NCBI RefSeq assembly: GCF_030247195.1
Contig: NC_080672.1
Span: 352,344,413 to 352,408,412, forward strand
DNA from: Topomyia yanbarensis
Taxonomy: Eukaryota; Arthropoda; Insecta; Diptera; Culicidae
DNA: 64,000 bases
Direction: 5' to 3'
Every line of letters begins with the position of its first letter. The first letter of the stretch is position 1. Of the stretch, positions 48,890 through 58,708 are shown in pieces. Position numbers and translations under genes: made by a program. The notes under the pieces are model-generated. The model was not told where the DNA came from and ran no database searches. It was given only the letters and a program-made list of their open reading frames with translations.

Positions 48890-49560
48890 ACAGGCCAACG
48901 AGGGTACCCGGGTACCCACAAATTGAAATGCTCATAACTATGGCTTCCTTTAACCGATTTGGACACTTTTAGATATTTTGGATTCAGGAACTCGTTCACT
49001 TTTTGATTCTGTACAATGGAACCGGAGTAATGGATCTGGTTTTTGGTAATCCGGATTTTTCGGAGTAATGTTCCAGTACTAGGATATGATTTATAAATTT
49101 TAATAATGTACTAGCAATATGAGTATCAAAACTCTTCAAATTGTCTCAGAAGTCTGTTTTTATTGTTACGGGACCCTATGGCAATTTGAAAAATGGAATT
49201 GGAATGGAATGGCCACTCACGGCCCCGCGGGAACCTGTTCCGGAATGTCCGTTCCGGGATCAAATCACCAAATGGTTCCAAAACCACGAGATACAGCCTA
49301 CTGATGCAATTTCAAGAATTTTGATACTCATATTGCTAGTATTCCATTGAAGTTCGCAAATAATACCCCTGCACTGGAACCTGCTTCCGGAAACCCGGAT
49401 TCCCGGGAATCGAATGAAGTAACCCGATTCATTTTTACCAAGTCCAAAAGTGGATGAGCTCCTGAATCCAAAACGGCCAAAAGTATCGAAATCGGTTGGA
49501 TATTACCTTAGTTACGGGCATTTTAGTTTTGTGGGTACCCGGGTACCCACGTCGGCCTGT
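48890..49560. mobile_element. Palindromic MITE with GGGTACCCGGGTACCC ends
   Basis: ACAGGCCAACGAGGGTACCC at the left and its near-perfect inverse at the right enclose 671 bp. TA lies outside both ends. Each arm contains the 16-bp self-complementary GGGTACCCGGGTACCC. Pairing extends over roughly 150 bp of each arm (GATTCAGGAACTCGTTCAC) and resumes near the centre (ACTAGCAATATGAGTATCAA at 49109 against 49320-49340). A lone GGTACCCGGGTACC also occurs at 49724. Tc1/mariner-type by target. Confidence 0.88.
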
Positions 49561-49787
49561 TACGTAGTAAAAAAATTCAGGAGCCCTTCCTTATTACCAC
49601 CCTTACTATATCAACTATATTATTAACCCAAAAGCTTGACTTAGTAAAGTTCTAAGATGTCACAAAGTTTCAATTTCCAGCTATGGATAAAACATAGGAA
49701 TTTAATTAATTGAAACTTAAAAAGGTACCCGGGTACCGCGTAGGACACACAACGCATAATCTTCGTCTGAAATCATAATACCACACG

Positions 49788-50725
49788 TTTTGCCTTTCTC
49801 ATATAGAAAGGTTATGCAATCACTCTGAAAAACGTCAACCTAATCCCGGCCCGGAGGGCCGAGTGTCACATCCCATTCGACTCAGTTCGTCGAGATCGGA
49901 AAAAGTCTGTATGTGTGTGTATGTGTGTGTATGTATGTGTATGTGTGTGTGTGTATGTATGTGCGTATGTGTCAAATAATGTCACTCATTTTTCTCAGAG
50001 ATGGCTGGACCGATTTGCCCAAACTTAGTCTCAAATGAAAGGTGCAACCTTCCCATCGGCTGCTATTGAATTTTGGATCGATCGGAATTCTGGTTCCGGA
50101 ATTACGGGTTTCAGAGTGCGGCCACACAGAAATTTCTCATATAAACTATAGGAAAAATTAAAAATAGAATTTTTATTTTTGATGCTAAATGTGTTCAAAG
50201 TGCATGAAACGTCGAGATTTGATGCAAACTGGAAAAAAAATTTGACGACGGTTCACTTTTTTGAATTTTGGCACATTTTTGCCTTTCTCATATAGAAAGG
50301 TTATGCAATCACTCTGAAAAACGTCAACCTAATCCCGGAGGGCCAAATTTTTTTTTCGACTCGCATAAGGTTTCTGGATTTTAACAGGGGCGTAGTTGAT
50401 TGTTTACGGAGAGGGGTTACACTCCCCCTCTACTGTTCACTCCCCTCATTTAAAAATCTCTTTAAATCACCCCTCAGACCACCACCCCATCCAGTCCTCA
50501 TACCCCTCCCTTTCAACCCCATCATCTTTAAACCACCACTATATCACAAAGTATACCAATTTAAGCTGGGGAGTCGTTCGTTCATGGGACTTTCGCCCTC
50601 CTTACATACCCACCCCCGCATGACAAAATGAGTTAGCAAGCAGATAACATTGATCTAATGCTGATTAGGTTAATGGAGTATGATATTTTTTTGTTTCAAG
50701 TGTTTCACCGTCGTAACGTAGAACC
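49788..50725 (+). repeat. Mosquito dispersed repeat, left part of an interrupted copy
   Basis: It begins GCCTTTCTCATATAGAAAGG, then a CCCGGAGGGCCGAGTGTCA block, a CGACTCAGTTCGTCGAGATC block, a GT-rich microsatellite (49910-49972) and an AGATGGCTGGACCGATTTGC module. A second start motif lies at 50280, and the remainder (GGGGCGTAGTTGATTG to TTCAAGTGTTTCACCGTCG) matches, inverted, 56568-56880. The expected closing motif is not here but at about 55005-55100, so the copy is split by later insertions. The role is unknown; it has no protein. Confidence 0.82.
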
Positions 50726-50740
50726 ACGAATAGCAGTCAA

Positions 50741-50975
50741 GTTTACGAAATTTTACGAAATTTTACGAAATTTTACGAAATTTTACGAAATTTTACGAAA
50801 TTGAACGAAATTTTACAAAATGTTCCAAAATTTTACGAATTTTTACGAAATTACACGAAATTTTACGAAATTTTAAGAAATTTTACGAAATTTTACGAAA
50901 TTTTACGAAATTTTACGAAATTTTACGAAATTTTACGAAATTTTACGAAATTTTACGAAATTTTACGAAATTTTA
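50741..50975 (+). repeat. 10-bp tandem array, TTTTACGAAA
   Basis: Twenty-three decamers in exact register, most identical, with changed copies near 50801-50830 and 50871. Because ten is not a multiple of three, one strand stays open and encodes an alternating NFTKFYEILR pattern. This is an accident of repetition, not a gene. Confidence 0.97.
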
Positions 50976-51146
50976 ATGCTAAGTTAGCGAAAAATGAATT
51001 TTGGCATCAAATATACAAGAAAAAATTATGGCACTCAGTTCGGTTTGGCTTAACGCAGGCCAATTATAAAATAGATTTTATTGGAGAATTCTTCACAGAT
51101 TAGTTCCGCTGAAAATCGCGTAAATGGCTCGGAATGAGACCCGCTC

Positions 51147-52249
51147 CACAGTGGTCGGAAACGCCAAAAACGTGAACTTAATTCACTAGAGGCCAAACTA
51201 TCGAATATATTCACAGGGTGTCTTTGGAGGAATTGTTCTTATGAATATTCCCTACAATCTGATAACAATTGAAGTTGGACATGGCTTACTATGATTGAAC
51301 TAAAAAAATTAACTTTTTATACTGACGAGATAGGAAGTAGGAGTCTTCGACAAAGTTTTAGAAATGCTCATAGTGGAGAATTTTGTTGAAGAACGTGAGC
51401 GTGTAGGTTTAAGGGCTATCGATTTATAAGGCATTTTCTATGGCAACCCCCTTAAATCTAGTTTTTTTAAAATAACTTTTTTCATTGTGACTTTTCGTGC
51501 AAACTATGTTCAAGACAAATGTGTAGGTATCAAAACTACATAATTTTGTCGTAAAATACACATTCGTTTCAAAGTTATTGAGGATTTTTACATTTGTTTA
51601 CACCAACTTCATCTACGTATAAGAAAGAAAGGTGCAAACCAAAATGCACTGTTTTAACTGTCTAAACTATGCAAAATAAAGCTAAGAAGGTTTGGTGCGT
51701 GGCACTCTATAACCCCATGAATAGGGTAAGCTTACTTTATCATGCTTTTTAATTTTGGTTTGCACCTTTCTTTCTTCTACGTGGTTGAAGTTGGTGTAAA
51801 AAAAATGTAAAAATCCCCAATAACTTTGAAACGAATGAGTATTTTTACATACAGTCTTCGACAAAATTATGTAGCTTTGATACCTGCACATTTGTCTTGA
51901 ACATAGTTTGCACGAAAAGTCACAATAAAAAAAACTAGATTTAAGGGGATTTCCATAGAAAACGCCTTATAAATCGATAACCTTAAATCCTACAAGCTCA
52001 AGTTCTTCAACAAAATTTTTCACCATGAGCATTTTGAAAACTTTGTCGAAGACACCAACTTTCTTCCTCGTCAGTGTAAAAAGTTATTTTTTTTAGTTCG
52101 ATGATAGTAAGCCATGCCTAACTTCAATTGTTATCAGATTGTGGGAAACATTCATATGAACAAACCCTCCAAAGACACCCTGTGAATATATTCAATGGTT
52201 TGGCCTCTAGTGAATTAAGTTCACGTTTTTGGCGTTTCCGACCACTGTG
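51147..52249. mobile_element. Palindromic element with CACAGTGGTCGGAAACGCC ends
   Basis: CACAGTGGTCGGAAACGCCA and its inverse lie at the two ends. The two halves are complementary over about 530 bp each, through blocks such as AACTTAATTCACTAGAGGCC, ACAACTTCAATT-type and TTTGCACGAAAAGTCACAAT, meeting near 51700. Similarity may extend beyond the ends (GAGACCCGCTC on the left, CCCCGGTCTCCCC on the right). No coding capacity and no clean duplicated target. A transcript would fold into a very long double-stranded hairpin. Confidence 0.88.
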
Positions 52250-53126
52250 CCCCGGTCTCCCCTAAGGATTTGTGAGCTATAGAACTGGAACGTGTCATCC
52301 GATTCACAAATTTTTTCTAAAAGCCTGATCAATCGCGCACATTTTTTTTTCTAAGGGGACTTTTTCCGATTTTTTACCGTATTGTGTAGAAACGGTGCTG
52401 CGCAAAAATGCATGAAAGGTCCGATTACCCCAACCCTGTTCCAATTCGGACCACCCATTTCTTATCAATTATTTGCAATAAATTTTTTTTTGCTATTTTC
52501 ACCTAAGTTATTCTTATTTGACTTTCACTGAATTTCGAATTGTGAAATAAAAAGGTTTCTTTGATATATACAACTTTCTGATATAAAGAAAGACTATGCA
52601 ATCACCCGGAGGGCCGACTGTCATATACAATTCGATTCAGTTCGCCGAGATAGGAAAATGTCTGTGTGTGTGTGTTTTTTTAGAGAGCTGTAATAAAAAT
52701 TTCAGGAAAATCCTAAGACCTGAGGGAAAATGTACAAAAACCGCAATGTCTCAGGGAAGGGGTTTGGGCTGCCATCACCCGACCCTCTAAAAAACCACTG
52801 CTCTTGTGTTTTCGAGCAAACCAAGTTAATTTTTTAAATTTTAAACACTTTGTGTTATTTAGGATAATTTTCAATCTGTTTCCCAAATGATTATATTTTT
52901 CGATACTTCGTAAAAAATGCTTTCAGTATTTATTTTGGATAGATATTAGATCTATCCATCATTTAAAGTTATTTTTTTAAATAGTTTTTAGTAAATTATG
53001 CGGTTGGGGTAAGTTGACGGTACTATTTACAGTGCAAATATAGTAATCAAATATTTTTATTTTTGGAATTCACTCCAAAGTAAAACTTTGCGTATCTCGT
53101 CAATGCAGGGGATATTTGGCCAATCG
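52250..53126. other. Flanking DNA with a mosquito-repeat fragment
   Basis: A truncated start of the dispersed repeat (AAAGAAAGACTATGCAATCA, CCGGAGGGCCGACTGTCATA, CGCCGAGATAGGAAAATGTC) occupies about 52576-52676. The remainder is AT-rich with no gene. Phrases such as GGTTGGGGTAAGTTGACGG (53000) recur as GGTTGGGGTAAATTGGCGGG at 54780, after the retrotransposon, so both sides may belong to one disrupted unit. Confidence 0.5.
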
Positions 53127-53139
53127 ACTGAAGAACTTC

Positions 53140-54565
53140 CAAGATTTGGGAGGAGGAGATTTTACCGGAGGAGTGGATGGAAGGTGTCGTGTGTCCTATC
53201 TACAAAAAGGGCGACAAGCTGGATTGCTGTAATTACCGAGCAATCACCCTGCTGAACGCCGCCTACAAGGTACTCTCCCAAATACTATGCCGTCGACTAT
53301 CACCAATTGCAAGAGAGTTCGTGGGGCAGTACCAGGCGGGTTTCATGAGCGAACGATCTACCACGGACCAGGTGTTCGCTCTTCGTCAAGTACTGCAGAA
53401 ATGCCGCGAGTACAATGTGCCCACACATCATTTGTCCATCGACTTCAAAGCCGCATACGACACTATCGATCGAGATCAGCTATGGCAGATTATGCACGAG
53501 TACGGATTCTCGGACAAACTGGCGCGATTAGTGAAGGCGACGATGGATCGGGTGATGTGCGTAGTACGTGTCTCAGGGACGCTCTCGAGTCCCTTCGAAT
53601 CACGCAGAGGGTTACGGCAAGGTGATGGTCTCTCGTGTCTGCTATTCAACATCGCGCTGGAAGGTGTAATAAGAAGAGCAGGGATCGACACGATTGGTAC
53701 GATTTTCACAAAGTCCGTTCAGCTACTTGGCTTCGCCGATGACGTTGATATTATTGCACGAAACTTTGAGAAGATGGAGGAAGCCTACATCAGACTGAAA
53801 AGAGAAGCCAAGCGCGTCGGACTTGCCATCAACACGTCGAAGACAAAGCACATGATAGGAAGAGGTTCACGAGAAGAGAATGAGAACCGCCCGCTTCGAG
53901 TTTGCATCGGTGGCGACGAAATCGAGGTGGTTGAAGAGTTCGTGTACTTGGGCTCACTGGTGACTGCCGACAATGATACCAGCAGAGAGATTCGTAGACG
54001 CATCGTGGCAGGAAATCGTGCTTACTTTGGCCTCCGCAAGACACTTCGGTCGAACAGAATTCGCCGTCGTACGAAGTTGACCATCTACAAGACGCTGATT
54101 AGACCGGTAGTTCTCTACGGGCACGAGACCTGGACCATGCTCGTGGAGGACCAACGCGCATTTGGTGTCTTCGAACGGAAAGTGCTGCGTACCATCTACG
54201 GTGGAGTGCAGATGGAAGACGGCACATGGAGACGGCGAATGAACCATGAGTTGCATCAGCTGTTGGGGGAGCCGCCCATCTGTCATACCGCGAAAATCGG
54301 ACGACTACGGTGGGCCGGGCACGTAGCCAGAATGTCGGACAATAGCCCGGTGAAAACGGTTCTCAATTGCAATCCGACCGGTACAAGAAGACGTGGCGCG
54401 CAGCGAGCACGATGGATCGAGCAGGTGGAAGACGATTTGCGGACCCTTCGCAGACTGCGTGGCTGGCGACGCGCGGCCATGGACCGAGTGGAATGGAGGA
54501 ACCTTTTGTATACGGCACAGGCCACTTCGGCCTTAATCTGTTAATAAATAAATAAATAAATAAAA
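53140..54565 (+). mobile_element. 5'-truncated RTE-clade retrotransposon with 13-bp target duplication
   Basis: ACTGAAGAACTTC stands immediately before the element (53127-53139) and again after it (54566-54578). The duplication is perfect, so the boundaries are certain. The 5' end lies inside the coding region, the usual outcome of incomplete target-primed reverse transcription. The 3' end is a run of TAAA repeats (54544-54565) as in RTE elements, which lack poly-A. The perfect duplication and undamaged frame point to a recent insertion. Confidence 0.96.
53141..54544 (+). CDS. RTE-clade reverse transcriptase, intact from its truncation point
   Basis: The frame is open from the first complete codon of the element (KIWEEEILPEEW) to TAA at 54542-54544, about 467 residues. 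RT blocks are VCPIYKKGDKLDCCNYRAIT, QAGFMSERSTTDQ, LSIDFKAAYDTIDR (first catalytic Asp), RRGLRQGDGLSCLLFNIALE and LGFADDVDIIARN (catalytic Asp pair). The thumb includes YLGSLVTADNDTSREIRRRI, and the end has LRPVVLYGHETWTM-type and RLRWAGHVARM blocks typical of RTE-related lines. The endonuclease that should precede it is missing because of 5' truncation, so it cannot move by itself. The first ATG of the frame is at 53177, but no promoter is evident and translation is doubtful. Confidence 0.93.
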   Translation, partial: KIWEEEILPEEWMEGVVCPIYKKGDKLDCCNYRAITLLNAAYKVLSQILCRRLSPIAREFVGQYQAGFMSERSTTDQVFALRQVLQKCREYNVPTHHLSIDFKAAYDTIDRDQLWQIMHEYGFSDKLARLVKATMDRVMCVVRVSGTLSSPFESRRGLRQGDGLSCLLFNIALEGVIRRAGIDTIGTIFTKSVQLLGFADDVDIIARNFEKMEEAYIRLKREAKRVGLAINTSKTKHMIGRGSREENENRPLRVCIGGDEIEVVEEFVYLGSLVTADNDTSREIRRRIVAGNRAYFGLRKTLRSNRIRRRTKLTIYKTLIRPVVLYGHETWTMLVEDQRAFGVFERKVLRTIYGGVQMEDGTWRRRMNHELHQLLGEPPICHTAKIGRLRWAGHVARMSDNSPVKTVLNCNPTGTRRRGAQRARWIEQVEDDLRTLRRLRGWRRAAMDRVEWRNLLYTAQATSALIC

Positions 54566-54578
54566 ACTGAAGAACTTC

Positions 54579-55004
54579 GAAAATATGCTTTTGAATATGG
54601 AGTATGCGTCAAAGTAAAATGCCGGGGTATTGAGACTGAAATATATTGGCCATTGTCGGTTAATATACAGTTTTATTGAAAAGACATTCAGCACTTTCTA
54701 TAAAGACCCTTGATGTAATCGAATCTCCATTTGATTGCTTATTCTCTGGCGTATTCATACATACCGGCACTTGCCCCAGGGTTGGGGTAAATTGGCGGGT
54801 TTTCCGCGTCACACATTTTTGTCAATAAAAACAAAGACAATGCAACAAACACTTTGATAAAATTGATGTCTGTTGCCAACAGTCTGCCCTTTCATGCCAC
54901 ATGTTCTATTTTGAAAGATCTATCTACATCAAAGCTGTAAAAAAGGAAAACTGAAAACACCACCATTTATCCCCGGTCTCCCCTGTACTTTTTTGTTTAG
55001 ACAT
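54579..55004. other. Non-genic DNA after the RTE copy
   Basis: AT-rich, with no gene. It contains GGTTGGGGTAAATTGGCGGG (54780) and ends with CCCCGGTCTCCCCTG (54973-54987), which repeats the CCCCGGTCTCCCCT found at 52250. The pair could be ends of one disrupted element. Confidence 0.45.
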
Positions 55005-55100
55005 TCCACAATTTTTTTGAACAAAACCAGCTAATGATTCATAGTTTGGGTTAATGAGAAAGGCGCTATTGCACCACTAGGTGGATTAAAACAGGTTTTT
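55005..55100 (+). repeat. Mosquito dispersed repeat, right part of the interrupted copy
   Basis: CCACAATTTTTTTGAACA and ATGAGAAAGGCGC lead to ACCACTAGGTGGATTAAAAC. This is the closing module of the repeat, as seen (inverted) at 56388-56500 and (same strand) at 60845-60890. It completes the copy that starts at 49788. Confidence 0.75.
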
Positions 55101-55104
55101 TAGA

Positions 55105-56380
55105 AAGAAGAATCGCTTTTAAAATACATGAAACATGATGAATACTTTGGAAAACTGAGAAATTTATAAATATAGTTCAAAATAAACGTTCAAAATTGTA
55201 TATTTCATTTTCTTATTTCATGGGAAGTATGAGATATATAATTATGACTTCAAGAAAAAAATTTTTGAAGAGCGACTAACAAGAGATTGCATGAGAGCAA
55301 CGTGACTGCAGCTTCAAGAGACGGTCAGTTCAGCGATCACAAAAGAATTGCGAAGAAATCAGTGGAACTACTGGTTCAATGTGGAGCGAGAACGAGTAAC
55401 AGATCAGAAAACAGATGAAGAGAACGATCACGAGGAAGAAAAGTATCCGGAACCATTGACAATCAACAACTGGGGCGGTTAACGGCTGAAAATTGTATAG
55501 GAGTGAAGAGATTTGAGATGTTGTTGAACGACAAATGTACACAAACAGAGCAAGCCTTAATAATTATGGCTTAGCATGCTATTGGAAGTGTAGAATGATA
55601 TTTGGTAGCTAAAGAAAAAGGTCCACCACGTGATCGTCATTATAGATTATAGATGGCCTTGACTTATCCACAGACATGGCTTAGATAATTATCGAAACAT
55701 AACGCCTACTCTTCCGTGTTCTGTTTAGCAGACAACATCCATTCACAGAATAATTTGTCAGTGATTAGTATAGCGGGTCTAGAAGATGAACGACTTGCAA
55801 TCACCCTATGAGTAATAATCTAATGACTAATAATTGAATCATGCATTGAAGCAACGTTAAGATACGGTGTACAAAGAAACGAATTCATAATCACATTCTT
55901 CTTAGTTTTGTGGAAGACCTCGTAATAATAGGCGTCGATCACAGATCAGTCGAAGATGACTAAATATAAATATACCAGGCAGTGGCAGTGGATTGGACTG
56001 GTGTTGTATTTTCTAGCAGAAGAGCTGTAGGGATTATACAAGCATGCTGGCATCAGAAGGTTGAAAGTAAACTGCAGTAAGTTTCACTTTCCTGAACTGA
56101 AAACTTAAAACGGCGTTTTCTCAAAACTGTGTTTTTTTTAAATTGGCGTAGGAGACTACGAAAAAACTAGTGAACCAAATTTCTTCGCATAGCATTTATT
56201 TTAAAGAGCATGAAAAATTGTTCTATGTGAACCGCGGAGACATAATTTTTTATCTTTTTTGACCAAAAAATTATCGAAATTTTTCCATTACATACTATGC
56301 TTTTGTAAGACCCTGATTTTTGTGCTAAATGTTTAAAATAAATAATTTTTTTCGGTTCATTGACGACATATAACCCTTTC
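55105..56380. other. Non-genic AT-rich DNA
   Basis: No gene, repeat end or domain was recognised between the two repeat copies. Confidence 0.4.
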
Positions 56381-56387
56381 AAGTAAA

Positions 56388-57445
56388 AAAAACCTCTTTT
56401 AATCCACCTAGCGGCGCAATTGTGCCTTTCTCATTTCTCTAAACTATGGCACGGAGGCTTTTTATGTTCAACATAATTGTGGAAATGTCCATTACATTCT
56501 TAGTACACTTTGCACTTATACACAACGGCATGCCAGCCACGAACTTGATGAGCTACGTGTCGACGGTGAAACACTTGAAGCAAAAAAATATCATACTTAA
56601 TTACCCTAATCAGTATTAGATCAATGTTATCTGCTTGCTAACTCATTTTCTCATGCAGGGTGTGTGTGGAGGGCGAAAATCCCACAAACGAACGACTCCC
56701 CACCTTAATTTGGTATGCTTTGTGATATAGTGGTGGTTTAAAGATGATGGGATTGAGAGGGGGGTATGAGGGCTGGATGGGGTGGTGGTCTGAGGGGTTA
56801 TTTAAGGAGATTTTTAAAGGAGGGGAGTGAACAGTAGAGGGGGGATGTAAACCATCAACTACGCCCCTGTTAAAATCCAGAAACCTTATGCGAGTCGAAA
56901 AAATTAGGTTGACGTTTTTCAGAGTGATTGCATAACCTTTCTATATGAGAAAGGCAAAAATGTGCCAAAATCCAAAAAAGTGAATTGTCGTCAAATTTTT
57001 TTTCCAGTTTGCATCAAATCTCGACGTTTCATGCACCTTGAACACATTTAGCATCAAAAATAAAAATTCTATTTTTAATTTTTCCTATAGTTTATACGAG
57101 AAATTTCTGTTTGGCCGCACTCTGAAACCCGTAATTCCGGAACCAGAATTCCGATCGATCCAAAATTCAACAGCAGCTGATGGGAAGGTTGCACCTTTCA
57201 TTTGAGACTAAGTTTGGGCAAATCGGTCCAGCCATCTCTGAGAAAAATGAGTGACATTATTTGACACATACGCACATACATACACACACACGTACACACA
57301 CATACACACACATACAGACTTTTTCCGATCTCGACGAACTGAGTCGAATGGGATATGACACTCGGCCCTCCGGGCCGGGATTAGGTTAACGTTTTTCAGA
57401 GTGATTGCATAACCTTTCTATATGAGAAAGGCAAAAACGCGAACA
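56388..57445 (-). repeat. Mosquito dispersed repeat, complete inverted copy
   Basis: Read on the minus strand it starts GCCTTTCTCATATAGAAAGG near 57445, runs through the GGAGGGCCGAGTGTCATATC and GAACTGAGTCG-type blocks, the GT microsatellite (57270-57320), an AGATGGCTGGACCGATTTGC module, an internal second start motif near 56950, and ends with GGTGGATTAAAAGAGG at 56388. About 1.06 kb. It shows the uninterrupted form of the copy that begins at 49788, with strong similarity over about 900 bp. Confidence 0.85.
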
Positions 57446-57459
57446 TTCTCGTGTTCATG

Positions 57460-57510
57460 ATTGAGAAAGGCACAATTGCACCGCTAGGTGGATTAAAACG
57501 GGTTTTTATT
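57460..57510 (+). repeat. Isolated end module of the mosquito repeat
   Basis: TTGAGAAAGGCACAATTGCA followed by CCGCTAGGTGGATTAAAACG matches the closing module of the dispersed repeat in plus orientation. No body precedes it in that orientation; the inverted complete copy abuts it. Confidence 0.75.
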
Positions 57511-58150
57511 TATTTATTTCAGTTATTTTATTCGTTTGATTTATTTTAGCTATTTTGTTTTGTTTATTTCATTCATTTTATCGAATTTAATATTTTAATT
57601 CATATTATTTTTATGTTTTATTAATTTAATTGTTTTTTTTTTTAATTTATTTATTTCAATTATTTTATTCGTTTGGTTTATTTTAGCTATTTTATTTTGT
57701 TTATTTTATTTATTTTATGTATTTTATTTATTTTATTTATTTCGTTTATATTATTGATTTTATTCATGACATTCACGTAATTCATTTCATGCATATCTTA
57801 TTCAATTCATTTCATTAATTTTGTTCACTTTATTTATTGTATTCATGTTATTCACTTTCTTCATTTCATTCATTTTATGTATTCTGTTTATTAAATCAAA
57901 ATGTAATCAATTTACATGTTTTATTCCTTTTGTTAATTTTATTCATTTTACTCAACAAAATTAACAAAATGCATTGTTCATTTTATTTATCCTATATATT
58001 TCATACATTTTGTTCAGGTTAAACATTTAATTAATTCTATTAATTTTATTATTTTTTCCAGCTTTTTCATTCTATTCAGTTTCTTTGTTTTATTAATTTC
58101 ATTGTTTCCTTTTAGTCCTTTCTTTTATACATTTCATCCAATTTGTTTTG
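57508..58150. repeat. TTTAT-rich low-complexity tract with an internal duplication
   Basis: About 0.64 kb of degenerate TTTATTTTAT and TTCATT units. Two copies of a block TTATTCGTTTGATTTATTTT and TTATTCGTTTGGTTTATTTT sit about 138 bp apart (57525 and 57663). Reading frames are only low-complexity Phe/Leu/Ile stretches. Confidence 0.9.
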
Positions 58151-58708
58151 AAATTAAATTTGAAATTTTGTAATTTATTGTCAATCATTGTACACGATAA
58201 CCTGTTGTTATGTTAACATTGATTGAAGTCAAGGAAAAATAATGGATAATATGGCAGTGAAAAACAAGGTGTACAACAAACGTAGAAGTTGAAAAAGGTA
58301 TAGATTAGTTCCTTATTCTATTAACCGCTTTATTGAAGCCAGTTAGTTTGAACCAATTTGATTTATTCAATTAATTTTAAAACCTTTTTAAATTGTCTAA
58401 TGTTTCACTCAATGAGCTGAATTAATTTGATTTATTTACTATTAATTTGATTTATATTAATCATTCTACTCATTTTATGAATTTGATAGCTTTTTATCCA
58501 ATTTTCGCTTAAATAATTTTTGTTTTATTGATTTTCTATAATTTATTAATTTTTTTCAAAGTATTATTCGTGTTGAATTCGGAACTGTGCTCATTCCACC
58601 ACTAGTTGGATGCCTACTTTGCATGAATTCTGCAATACTAATGAATAATCTCACAGTGATATGTGTAAGGAATGTTTCATCTCACTGGTCAGTGGATTAA
58701 GTCGGTTT

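Noticed and set aside
50801..51103. 100-codon frame with a repeating NFTKFYEILR pattern
   Set aside because: It is the translation of a 10-bp tandem repeat, which is open by construction.
53476..54525. Minus-strand frames across the RTE reverse transcriptase
   Set aside because: Antisense shadows of an intact RT with all catalytic blocks on the plus strand.
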